A stretch of DNA of 64,000 bases from JADKHR01 sp041917295 (lineage in GTDB: Bacteria > Elusimicrobiota > Elusimicrobia > FEN-1173): positions 38,038 to 102,037 of the forward strand of contig JAYRXX010000069.1 in the NCBI GenBank assembly GCA_041917295.1, read 5' to 3'. A program made the translations under genes and the position numbers. Within the stretch, counting starts at the first letter, position 1. The number at the start of each line of letters is the position of its first letter. Below the pieces are notes generated by a model. It worked only from the letters and a program-made list of their open reading frames with translations, did not search any database and was not told the DNA's origin. Below, piece after piece: positions 51,582 through 59,294 of this stretch.

Positions 51582-52481
51582 TTAAACTGACTCCAGTTGG
51601 ATGGTCGTGTGGGTGATGGCGTGTTTTTCTTTTAAGAGGGTGTTGATGGTGTTGAGGAGCGGTGCGGGTTGGGCGAGGTGGGTGACGTCGACCCGGACGT
51701 GTGCCGACAACGACGTCAGGTGGGAACACAATCCCCACAGGTGAAGGTCGTTCACCGCGTGCACCCCGTCGACCGAAAGGAGCGATTTTTCAACTTCGGC
51801 TAAGTCCAGGTGATGGGGGACCCCCTCCAACAGAAGGTTCAGGGCTTCCCGCAACAGTCGCCCGGCGTTGACGAGAATGGCCACGGCAATGGCCATTCCC
51901 ACCAGGGGGTCCACAAACGTCCATCCGGTTATGGATATCAGCCCGGCCCCCGCGATCACGCCCACGCTGGCCAGCGCGTCCGATGCCACATGCAAAAACG
52001 CGGCCCGCATGTTTAAATCGGACTTCGAAAAGCCGTGCAAAAGCCACGCCACAACCAGATTGACGAGCAATCCCACCCCGCCCAGAACCGCCATGGGGCC
52101 CACCCGGGGTATCGCGGGCGACGACAGCCGTCCCAGGGATTCCCACAAAATCCAAACGGCCAATCCCACCAAGAGCGAGCCGTTGACCGCCGCCGCCAAC
52201 ACTTCCAGGCGATGCAGGCCGAATGTTCGCCGGTCCGATATGGGCCGATCCGCCAAGATCATCGCGACCAACGCGAACCCCAAAGCCGTCATGTCCATGA
52301 ACACGTGACCCGCGTCGGACAACAAGGCCAACGAGCCGCTGTAAAACCCACCCGCCAGTTCGACAATAAAAATGAAACCCGTCAGCCCCGCCGCGATGCC
52401 CAACGGTTTGCGGGCGCCCGTTACAGGATGGCCGTGGTTTGAGTGTTTACTTTCCAACGCAGAATCGTGAAAACACCGCAT
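51582..52481 (-). CDS. Cation diffusion facilitator (Zn/Co/Cd efflux)
   Basis: 299 residues, six membrane helices and a cytoplasmic C-terminal metal-binding domain. Dimeric proton antiporter exporting zinc or similar metals. The transport site is formed by HVFMD (SDAGHVFMDMTAL) in TM2 and HVASD (AAFLHVASDALASVG) in TM5, the His/Asp set associated with zinc. An N-terminal His-containing tail (HSNHGHP) may deliver metal. The ATG lies 35 bases inside the end of mnmE, so translation is coupled and the start may be a little further downstream. Confidence 0.92.
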   Translation of the reverse strand: MRCFHDSALESKHSNHGHPVTGARKPLGIAAGLTGFIFIVELAGGFYSGSLALLSDAGHVFMDMTALGFALVAMILADRPISDRRTFGLHRLEVLAAAVNGSLLVGLAVWILWESLGRLSSPAIPRVGPMAVLGGVGLLVNLVVAWLLHGFSKSDLNMRAAFLHVASDALASVGVIAGAGLISITGWTFVDPLVGMAIAVAILVNAGRLLREALNLLLEGVPHHLDLAEVEKSLLSVDGVHAVNDLHLWGLCSHLTSLSAHVRVDVTHLAQPAPLLNTINTLLKEKHAITHTTIQLESV

Positions 52482-53826
52482 CCAGAACCTCCTCGGGCGC
52501 GCCCTGTCCGGTGAGGGCGTTTAACGCGTTGAGCGCGGCGTGCAGATCCACCGCCACCGATTCGTCCGGCGCGCCGGTCTCAGCTGCTTCCTTGGCCCGG
52601 CCCAGCGCCGAGAGGGCTTCGGTAAGCCGTTGTTCTTGGCGGGAGTTAAACACCAGGCCGGATTCGCTGGGCTCGGGGCCGCCCCGGACCGATTCAATCG
52701 CTTTTTGGCGCAGGATGTCCAACCCTTCTCCCGTGCGCGCCGAAACCATCACCGCGGATTTCACCGAAAGAAAATGGATCCATTTTAGTTCCACCGCGTT
52801 TCGGTCCGCTCGGGGAACGGTGTCGCCTTTGTTGATCACCACGATCACGGGTCGGTTCTGAACGGCCTCTGCGGTTAAGCGGTCATCCGAAGTCGGCGGT
52901 GTCCCGCCGTCCACAACTAAAAATATCAGGTCCGCGTTGGCCGCTGTTTGACGGGCTCGGGCGGTTCCTTCCCGTTCCACCGCGTCGTTTGTGTTGCGCA
53001 ATCCCGCGGTGTCCACCAACGTTACGGCCATGGCGTCCCAGACCACCGATTCTTCCAGGGTGTCGCGGGTGGTGCCCGGTTGGTCCGCGACGATGGCGCG
53101 ATCGGACTTGAGCAGGGCGTTGAACAACGACGATTTGCCCACGTTCGGCCGGCCCGCAATGGCCACGCGCAGACCGTCGCGCCAAAAGCGTCCCCGGACG
53201 GACCGTTCTTTTAATCGGAACAAATCGACGCAAAGAGAACTGAGTGGGTCAAGCAGGTGGGCCCGGGTCAGGGCGGGCACTTCGTCTTCCACAAAATCCA
53301 GGTTGGCTTCCACATGGGCGGTTAAGTGCAGGAGCGTTTCCCGAAGCGGTTGAACCGCCCGGGCCAGGTCGCCCCGAAGCATGTTCAATGCCAGTCGGTG
53401 CTGGCTGTCACTGCGGGCGGCGATCAGATCCGCCACGGATTCCGCCTGGGCCAAATCCATCTTGCCGTTTAAAAAGGCCCGGCGGGTGAACTCGCCCGGA
53501 TCCGCCAACCGCGCTCCGGCTCGCAAACAGGTTTCCAGAACGCGCCGGAGAATATGGGAGCCCCCGTGGCACGACAATTCCACCACGTCTTCCCCGGTGT
53601 AAGAGCGCGGCGAGCGAAACACCCCGGCCACCGCGTCGTCCAAAAGAATATCGCCGTCGTAAAGAGCGCCGTGGTGAAGGGTGTGCGTCGCCGCCCGATC
53701 CAACGGCGCTCCCCGAAACAATCTTGCCGCAATGGAGACCGACCCCGGGCCTGACAGACGGATCACGCCCAAGCCCCCCGACCCCGCCGGAGTGGCCACC
53801 GCCGCGATCGTGTCGTCCAAATTCAT
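52447..53826 (-). CDS. mnmE: tRNA modification GTPase MnmE (TrmE)
   Basis: 459 residues, full length. With MnmG it makes the cmnm5 modification at wobble U34. The N-terminal formyl-THF-binding domain has DTIAAVATPAGSGGLGVIRL and FTRRAFLNGKMDLAQAE. The inserted G domain carries GRPNVGKSSLFNALL (G1), TTRDT (G2), DTAGLR (G3) and NKGD (G4). The last residues FCVGK supply the conserved Cys-Gly-Lys end. It lies 12 bases after jag. MnmG is not in the window. Confidence 0.97.
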   Translation of the reverse strand: MNLDDTIAAVATPAGSGGLGVIRLSGPGSVSIAARLFRGAPLDRAATHTLHHGALYDGDILLDDAVAGVFRSPRSYTGEDVVELSCHGGSHILRRVLETCLRAGARLADPGEFTRRAFLNGKMDLAQAESVADLIAARSDSQHRLALNMLRGDLARAVQPLRETLLHLTAHVEANLDFVEDEVPALTRAHLLDPLSSLCVDLFRLKERSVRGRFWRDGLRVAIAGRPNVGKSSLFNALLKSDRAIVADQPGTTRDTLEESVVWDAMAVTLVDTAGLRNTNDAVEREGTARARQTAANADLIFLVVDGGTPPTSDDRLTAEAVQNRPVIVVINKGDTVPRADRNAVELKWIHFLSVKSAVMVSARTGEGLDILRQKAIESVRGGPEPSESGLVFNSRQEQRLTEALSALGRAKEAAETGAPDESVAVDLHAALNALNALTGQGAPEEVLDAVFSRFCVGK

Positions 53827-53838
53827 GGGGGTTTAAAA

Positions 53839-54786
53839 TTAAGAAGGAATTTTGATTTTGGGTTTGACGACCACGTGGCGCGCGGGGCCTTCCCCTTCGG
53901 AAGACGTGGTCACGTCAGGATGGTGGGCCAGGGCCTGATGGACCGCGCGGCGCTGGCCCGGCGACATGGGGTCCAGGTGGAAGTCTTTGCCGGTTCGACG
54001 CACTTGGAACGCCGCGAACACCGCCTTGTCAACCACGCGCGTCTCGTCCGTGGAAGCAAACCCGTCCAGCTGGAACGAAACCCACGGCCGTTCCCTGTTT
54101 CCTCCCGACGCCACCAGGTTGAATAGATATTCAAACGCTTCCAGTGGTTTCCCGCCGTTGGCGGCCAACCGGTCGGCCCGGGACGTCTTAATTTCGATCG
54201 GGATCCGATGATCGATTTCCGGTTGCGTTGTCCAGGAAAGGTCATCTAAGGCGAACGCCGTTTTCCATTGGGCCAGCAAGATCTCCGGCTCGATCGGTTC
54301 CGTGGTGCGCGGGGTCCGGGCGGGTGGCGGCGCAGGTTTGGATTTCGGTTTCGGCACCGGAGAGGGGGACGCAACGCCCGATCTGATTTTGGGCGGTCTG
54401 GCCTTTTCCTTCTCAGGTTGAGGCCCGCGGGACTCTTTGGGTTTCGGGTGTTTGTTGTCAGGACGGGATCGGTCCGGCCGCGGAGGGGTTGGACGTTCGT
54501 CATCGTCCCGATCTTCTTTCCGGCTCCGGGGACCGGAACGCCGATCCGCAAACCGTTCCGATCGATCGTCTCCGTTGTCCCAATCAAACCGTCCGCCGCG
54601 TTCCACTCGGCGGACCTTTTCTTGCACGCGCACCTTCACGCGGTGGTATCCAAACATGCTAAGCAACCCGCTGGACTCTTCTTCAAGAACTTTCACGTCC
54701 ACCTGGTCCCGGGAAAGGCTTAAGGCCGCCAGGCCCCTGTCCACCGCCCGGTCGACGGTGTTGGCCGTGCCGATCCACTCTTTCAT
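53839..54786 (-). CDS. jag: Jag/KhpB-type RNA-binding protein (SpoIIIJ-associated)
   Basis: 315 residues, longer than the usual 200-250 because of a low-complexity linker. Jag_N spans about 1-55 (EWIGTANTVDRAVDRGLAAL, GLLSMFGYHRVKVRV). The linker (about 60-165) is rich in Arg, Asp, Pro and Lys. A degenerate KH domain follows (RLAANGGKPLEAFEYLFNLV), then R3H (SPGQRRAVHQALAHHPDV). Jag partners KhpA in RNA binding and cell-wall control in Gram-positives. Its ATG overlaps the yidC stop (ATGA). Confidence 0.9.
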   Translation of the reverse strand: MKEWIGTANTVDRAVDRGLAALSLSRDQVDVKVLEEESSGLLSMFGYHRVKVRVQEKVRRVERGGRFDWDNGDDRSERFADRRSGPRSRKEDRDDDERPTPPRPDRSRPDNKHPKPKESRGPQPEKEKARPPKIRSGVASPSPVPKPKSKPAPPPARTPRTTEPIEPEILLAQWKTAFALDDLSWTTQPEIDHRIPIEIKTSRADRLAANGGKPLEAFEYLFNLVASGGNRERPWVSFQLDGFASTDETRVVDKAVFAAFQVRRTGKDFHLDPMSPGQRRAVHQALAHHPDVTTSSEGEGPARHVVVKPKIKIPS

Positions 54787-56315
54787 TTAACGACCTCAAC
54801 CGCCGCCGCGCGTCGCATCAAATACCACTGAACGCCGATGGTCAGCAAACTGTTGGTCAACCAGTAAATCACCAGGCCCGATGGCATCTTTAAGAAAAAG
54901 AACGTGAAGATGATCGGCATGAGATACATGATCTGTTTTTGGGACGGGTCCATGGAACTCATGGTCATTTTTTGTTGAACGAACATGCCCCCGCCCATTA
55001 AGATGGGCAACACGTAATAAGGATCGTGGACCGACAGATCTTTCACCCACCCCATCCAGGGCGCGTATCGAAGCTCGAACGTGTTTCGCAACGTCGAGAA
55101 GAGCGCCCAAAAAACGGGCAATTGGATGAGCATCGGAACGCACCCTTCCATCCCCATGAACCGAAGACCGTGGCGCTGGTACAAGGCCAACATTTCGCTG
55201 TTCAACCGGCGCGAGTCGTTTTTGTAAAGCTCCTGCAACCGTTTCATTTGGGGCTGGATGTTTTTCATTTTCTGGGCGTGCTGGAAACTTTTGACGGTGA
55301 GCGGAAGGACCAGAATTTGAATGATGAACGTCAGCACGATGATGGCCCAGCCGTAATTGCCGGTGCCTTTTTCGAACAGGAACAACGCCCGGTGGATCAC
55401 TCGGCCAAACGGGGCAAAATAGCCGAAGTCCACCGCTTGTTCAAGGCCCAACCCCAGGGATTTTAGGTTCTCGTACCCTTTGGGCCCAAGGAAAAAAGAC
55501 AATTCTGTATCGTGGGATTCTCCCGGATTGACCGTCACGGACACCGAACGGCGGACAGAAAAGTAATGGTCTTCTTTTTCGATGCGAAGCGTGGCATCGG
55601 TCGGGGCTTTGCCCAAATTGGCAAAAAAGGCCGCCAGGAAGTAATGGCCGTCCACGCCCCACCAATCGTACGTTCCGGTTTCAACACCGGGCTTGAATTT
55701 TTTCAGTTTTCCGTTTGCGTAACCGACCGCCCGTTGAAACCCTTTGGCTTCCCGTCCGTCTTTGCCGGTTTCGTCTCCGCCTTCCACGCCGGGGCCCCAC
55801 CCCAACTCGTAGGCCGCGCTCAGGGGCGTTTGGGCCGTGTTGGTGACCTTGACCGAAACCCGATGGATCGGTTTGTCCTGGGAGACCGTCAGGGTTTTCA
55901 CGATCGACAACCCGTCGGCTTTTTTCCCGGTGAGAATCAAAGCGTTGCCTTCTTGGCGAACATCAAACTCCACCTCGGCAAAGGTGGACAAGGGCTGGGA
56001 AGAAAATTCTTTTTCAGGCAACAGGGTAAGCCACTGGCCCCGGTCTTGAATTTCCCATTGGGAAACGCCACCGCCGAACCGGTTGATTGAAATGCGGTTG
56101 GAGCCGATATCAAAGACGACCGCTCGGGTGTGCCGAACCGGTTCGGTCGAGGCCACGGCGGATCCGGAAGACGCCGCCGGGGTCGCCGGGGCCGAAAGGG
56201 ATCCCGCCGGGGAGGTCGGGGGTGCGGCCGGCGTGGGACGCCGGCCCATAAAATATTGCCACGACATCAGCACCGCAAACGACAAAATGAACGCAAAGAT
56301 GTAATTTTTTTTCAT
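54783..56315 (-). CDS. yidC: Membrane protein insertase YidC
   Basis: 510 residues, the Gram-negative form. TM1 (NYIFAFILSFAVLMSWQYF) is followed by a Pro/Ala/Ser linker, a large periplasmic beta-supersandwich (about 70-330) and the five-helix insertase core from about 350, including the hydrophilic-groove Arg region NYGWAIIVLTFIIQILVLPL and the cytoplasmic hairpin MKNIQPQMKRLQELYKND. The core ends with IYWLTNSLLTIGVQWYLM. It inserts small membrane proteins, alone or with SecYEG. Four-base ATGA overlaps join it to yidD and jag. Confidence 0.97.
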   Translation of the reverse strand: MKKNYIFAFILSFAVLMSWQYFMGRRPTPAAPPTSPAGSLSAPATPAASSGSAVASTEPVRHTRAVVFDIGSNRISINRFGGGVSQWEIQDRGQWLTLLPEKEFSSQPLSTFAEVEFDVRQEGNALILTGKKADGLSIVKTLTVSQDKPIHRVSVKVTNTAQTPLSAAYELGWGPGVEGGDETGKDGREAKGFQRAVGYANGKLKKFKPGVETGTYDWWGVDGHYFLAAFFANLGKAPTDATLRIEKEDHYFSVRRSVSVTVNPGESHDTELSFFLGPKGYENLKSLGLGLEQAVDFGYFAPFGRVIHRALFLFEKGTGNYGWAIIVLTFIIQILVLPLTVKSFQHAQKMKNIQPQMKRLQELYKNDSRRLNSEMLALYQRHGLRFMGMEGCVPMLIQLPVFWALFSTLRNTFELRYAPWMGWVKDLSVHDPYYVLPILMGGGMFVQQKMTMSSMDPSQKQIMYLMPIIFTFFFLKMPSGLVIYWLTNSLLTIGVQWYLMRRAAAVEVVK

Positions 56316-56554
56316 AGGATCGCCTTTTCAATTTGGGGTACCGGGTCGAAGCCGCTTGACCCCCACGGGTGGCAATGGGCCAATCGACGCACGGTCAGGA
56401 TCAGCCCTTTTCCCGCGCCGTGCAAAGAAATCGCTTCGTGGGCGTAGTTCGAGCAGGTGGGCCAATAACGACATCGGGGTTTCCAGAGAAAACCCGATGC
56501 CTGGTACAATCGAATCAAAAAAATCAGCGCGTTACGGGCGATTGAATGAAACAT
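56312..56554 (-). CDS. yidD: Membrane protein insertion efficiency factor YidD
   Basis: 80 residues, normal length. A short membrane-associated protein that aids YidC-dependent insertion. Conserved RLYQASGFLWKPRCRYWPTC with the Cys-x5-Cys pair and SNYAHEAISLHG, then HPWGSSGFDPVP, are diagnostic. It overlaps rnpA by 23 bases and yidC by four. Confidence 0.97.
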   Translation of the reverse strand: MFHSIARNALIFLIRLYQASGFLWKPRCRYWPTCSNYAHEAISLHGAGKGLILTVRRLAHCHPWGSSGFDPVPQIEKAIL

Positions 56555-56879
56555 CGTCTTCGATCACTCCCAATTTGCGAGCGGCGTCCAGAAGATCGTC
56601 ACGCAACAGCCCGAACGCCGGAGGAAACGGGCCCGGCGATTTCGGGCCCACCACCAAATCCCACCCGCGGGGCCAGGGTTTGTGGATGCGAAACGCTTCC
56701 CGAGCCCGTCGTTTAAACAGGTTCCGTAAAACCGCCCCGCCGTGACGGCGCGCCACCACCACGCCAAAACGGGCCGCCCGCGCGGGCGGTTCCGTCCGGC
56801 GGTAGGCCCACAACAGAATCGACCGGCCCACTCGCCGCCGTCCGGATCGTTGGGCCCGTTTAAAATCCGGGCCGGTCAA
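56532..56879 (-). CDS. rnpA: Ribonuclease P protein component RnpA (start uncertain)
   Basis: 115 residues from TTG 56879. The protein subunit of RNase P, which matures tRNA 5' ends with the RNA subunit. The signature RNLFKRRAREAFR and GWDLVVGPK are intact. Upstream of the TTG the frame continues with F-x-R-H-E-R, which matches the conserved N-terminal F-x-x-x-E-R-L of the family, as far back as the rpmH stop codon at 56925-56927. The only plausible initiators there are CTG 56912 or other rare codons, giving 126 residues. Neither candidate has a ribosome-binding site. Confidence 0.9.
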   Translation of the reverse strand: MTGPDFKRAQRSGRRRVGRSILLWAYRRTEPPARAARFGVVVARRHGGAVLRNLFKRRAREAFRIHKPWPRGWDLVVGPKSPGPFPPAFGLLRDDLLDAARKLGVIEDDVSFNRP

Positions 56880-56924
56880 CCGTTCGTGGCGTTGAAAAGA
56901 AAAGTCCGGCAGGCGAGTCTGAGA

Positions 56925-57062
56925 CTAAGGGTTCAGTTTCCAACGGCCCTTTTGACGGCGTCGTTTTAATACGCGTCGTCCAGCGGGCGTGGCCATCCGC
57001 GCGCGAAAACCGATGGTTTTCTTGCGCCGACGTTTATGAGGTTGAAATGTTCGTTTGGGCAT
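56925..57062 (-). CDS. rpmH: 50S ribosomal protein L34
   Basis: 45 residues, sequence MPKRTFQPHKRRRKKTIGF at the start and RRRQKGRWKLNP at the end. It is in the same frame as rnpA and is separated from the first possible rnpA codon by only its stop. A consensus promoter (57071-57100) ends eight bases before the ATG. The extremely basic composition and the position before rnpA leave no doubt. Commonly dnaA lies upstream of rpmH; here a radical SAM gene ends 11 bases away instead. Confidence 0.97.
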   Translation of the reverse strand: MPKRTFQPHKRRRKKTIGFRARMATPAGRRVLKRRRQKGRWKLNP

Positions 57063-57070
57063 AATGACGC

Positions 57071-57100
57071 ATTTTACCTCGAGAACGGGATGCCTGTCAA
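57071..57100 (-). promoter_or_regulatory. Promoter of rpmH-rnpA-yidD-yidC-jag-mnmE
   Basis: On the minus strand TTGACA (57100-57095), 18 bases, TAAAAT (57076-57071), then eight bases to the ATG at 57062. Both boxes are near consensus. It lies in the last codons and stop of the radical SAM gene and leaves at most one or two bases of leader. Confidence 0.8.
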
Positions 57101-58600
57101 TGAAGAAGATGGTTCGGCGCGGGCCAACCGGGCCGCGGCCCAGCGCAATCGCAGGGCCCGGTAAGGCGCCATTTCCATCTTCGTTTTAAACTTCCGTCGA
57201 AGAAATCGCCCCGCTTGGGCCAAAATTTCTCCCGGCCGCCCCGCCGCCTTGGTCGCCAAGAAGGCGAGATAAAGGCGCCGCCTCCAGCGCCGAAGCCGCG
57301 CGCCGCGGGCGCCCGCGGGCGGGGAAAACGTGAGCGCGGCGGGATCCCTTCGTTCTCCCGCGGTTTCCGCCAGGGCGGATCCGGGAAGTGGCGCGGCGAT
57401 GAAAAAAGCCGTTTCGTCCAGACCCGCCCGGACCAACATTCGAACGGTCCGTTCCGTTTCGCGGAGATCGTCGTCGGTTTCGCCGGGAAACCCCAGCACA
57501 AAACACGCTTGGGTTCGGATGCCCGCCCGCGCCATTTTCCGGACCGCGTTTTGGGTGAAGCCCGGGTCGAAGGTTTTTTTCATGGCGGCCAAAACCCGAG
57601 GCGAACCCGATTCCGGCGAGAACGAAAAATAATCGCACCCCGACGCGGCCAGGAGGTCAAAGGTCTCCAATTTTCTTAGAGGGTCCAATTTCGCGCCGGA
57701 GACGATGCGCCAGGTGATGTCCAGCTTTTGTTCCAGGATAAGAGCCGCCATCTCCCGCAGGCGATTTTCGTCCAGGGTCATGTTCAGGTCTTCCATGTGA
57801 AATTCCCGAACGCCCCATGTGGTGATCCCGTGGACGATTTCGCGGACCACATTGGCCGCCGATCGGGGGCGCCACCGGCCCAAACTGGTTTCCGGCACCA
57901 CGCAAAACGCGCACGGGAACGGACATCCCCGGGAGGTCAACAGCGGTAAATAGTTCCTTTCGGTGGGCCCGTGGGCGTAGCCCAACGACCAATGGCCCGT
58001 GAGGGGAATTTTGGACCAGTCGGGGAACGGCAAATCGTCTAACTTTTCAATCACGGATTCGGGCGCGCGGCCTTGGATCTCGTTTCCGACAAGGCCATAC
58101 ACGCCGTCGATTGAGAGGCAGTCGGTCGGATTTTCAATTAAGCGGACCACCCGTTCTTCGGATTCCCCCGTCACCACGTGGCTGGCCCCGGCGGAAAAAA
58201 AGTCGGGCAACACCCGCCGAAGCGAATAGCCCGTCACCGACTGGGTGTTTTCCAGAACGCCCAGGACCAGCGCGGGGTGATGGTTTCGAATGGCGCGAAC
58301 CAATTCCACGACGGCGTCGTGGGCCGTGACCGTGTCGGCCATCACGAACACCGCGTCGGGACGGACATCGACGGCCCGCTGGGCCGCCTCTTGCGGCATT
58401 AATCCGTGAACCCATCCCTTTCCCCGCGGCCGAACGGCGCGGGGGGCCAACCCCACGCTGTCCACCACGGTCACGGCGTGGCCGTGTCGGCCCAACACCG
58501 CGGCCAGTTGGGCCAGGAGAAGGGGAAACCGGTGAATCCCGGTGGTCATGATATCGCCGGGATCGATGAGCGCGGGGGGACTAACGAGGGTGACGTTCAC
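57074..58600 (-). CDS. B12-binding-domain radical SAM protein
   Basis: 508 residues from GTG 58600 (MNVTLVSPPALIDPGD), inside the end of the GT2 gene; the longer frame to 58714 is antisense-like and lacks a start signal. The N-terminal cobalamin-binding Rossmann domain (about 1-150) is followed by a radical SAM barrel with the cluster motif SRGCPFPCAFCVVPE and GGEP-like strand MEDLNMTLDENR. The family includes methyltransferases and carbon-chain modifiers of lipids, cofactors and glycans. The context, a glycosyltransferase cluster, suggests an envelope lipid or sugar substrate; which one cannot be told. Confidence 0.85.
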   Translation of the reverse strand: MNVTLVSPPALIDPGDIMTTGIHRFPLLLAQLAAVLGRHGHAVTVVDSVGLAPRAVRPRGKGWVHGLMPQEAAQRAVDVRPDAVFVMADTVTAHDAVVELVRAIRNHHPALVLGVLENTQSVTGYSLRRVLPDFFSAGASHVVTGESEERVVRLIENPTDCLSIDGVYGLVGNEIQGRAPESVIEKLDDLPFPDWSKIPLTGHWSLGYAHGPTERNYLPLLTSRGCPFPCAFCVVPETSLGRWRPRSAANVVREIVHGITTWGVREFHMEDLNMTLDENRLREMAALILEQKLDITWRIVSGAKLDPLRKLETFDLLAASGCDYFSFSPESGSPRVLAAMKKTFDPGFTQNAVRKMARAGIRTQACFVLGFPGETDDDLRETERTVRMLVRAGLDETAFFIAAPLPGSALAETAGERRDPAALTFSPPAGARGARLRRWRRRLYLAFLATKAAGRPGEILAQAGRFLRRKFKTKMEMAPYRALRLRWAAARLARAEPSSSLTGIPFSR

Positions 58601-59294
58601 GAACGCGCGCCAAATCCCACAGGACCCGGGGCAGATAACTGATTTTTTTCCAGCCCGCGATGGAGCTCGTTCCGTGCCGGCGGGGCCGCATGCGCACGGG
58701 CGTTTCCCGCACAATCAAACGGCCCCGGGCGGCCTGGGCCAGCCCGACCGGTTCAGGAAAAAGCGCCGGAGGATGGGATAAAAATAAGCCCATGGCTGTT
58801 CGGTCCATCAACTGAAACCCGCTGGTGGGATCGGTTGCCGCCACGTTGAAAAAAGACCGCAACACCCGTCGGATCACCCAAATACCAAACCGTCGATCCC
58901 AGGCGGGGCCGTATTTCGGCTTTCCTTGAATTTTCTTTTCGCCAAACCGGGACCCGACCACCACGTTGGCGGGGTGGCGGCGATGGAAGTTTAGCAGGGT
59001 GTGGATTTCGTCCGGCGGATGTTGCCCGTCGCCGTCGAGCCGAAGGACGAAATCGTATCCTTCGTCCCAGGCCACTTGAATGGCTCGATGCACCGCGTGC
59101 CCCACGCCCTCGTTGCGGTCCCCGCGCAGGCATCGCACGGCGGGAGGCACCTGGTCGGCGGTGCCGTCTTGGGACCCGTCATCGACAACCAGCACGTCGG
59201 TCATGGGATGGTGCCGGGACACTTCCGCCACCAAATCGGCGATGCCACCCCGTTCGTTGTAACAGGGAATGACGATCAAGACCCGTTCAGTCAT
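58581..59294 (-). CDS. Family 2 glycosyltransferase (DPM1/polyprenyl-phosphate sugar synthase-like)
   Basis: 237 residues. The GT-A fold opens with VLIVIPCYNERGGIADLV, has VVDDGSQDGTAD, and the metal-binding DGDGQHPPDEI (D-x-D). No C-terminal membrane helices are present, which fits dolichol-phosphate mannose synthase-like enzymes that charge a polyprenyl carrier. The PMT-like membrane protein at the head of the same cluster could use its product. It overlaps both neighbours (8 bases with the oxidoreductase, 20 with the radical SAM gene). Confidence 0.88.
   Translation of the reverse strand: MTERVLIVIPCYNERGGIADLVAEVSRHHPMTDVLVVDDGSQDGTADQVPPAVRCLRGDRNEGVGHAVHRAIQVAWDEGYDFVLRLDGDGQHPPDEIHTLLNFHRRHPANVVVGSRFGEKKIQGKPKYGPAWDRRFGIWVIRRVLRSFFNVAATDPTSGFQLMDRTAMGLFLSHPPALFPEPVGLAQAARGRLIVRETPVRMRPRRHGTSSIAGWKKISYLPRVLWDLARVRERHPR

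Noticed and set aside
57063..57110. Replication origin next to rpmH
   Set aside because: There is no dnaA, no DnaA-box cluster and no AT-rich unwinding stretch around rpmH in this window.
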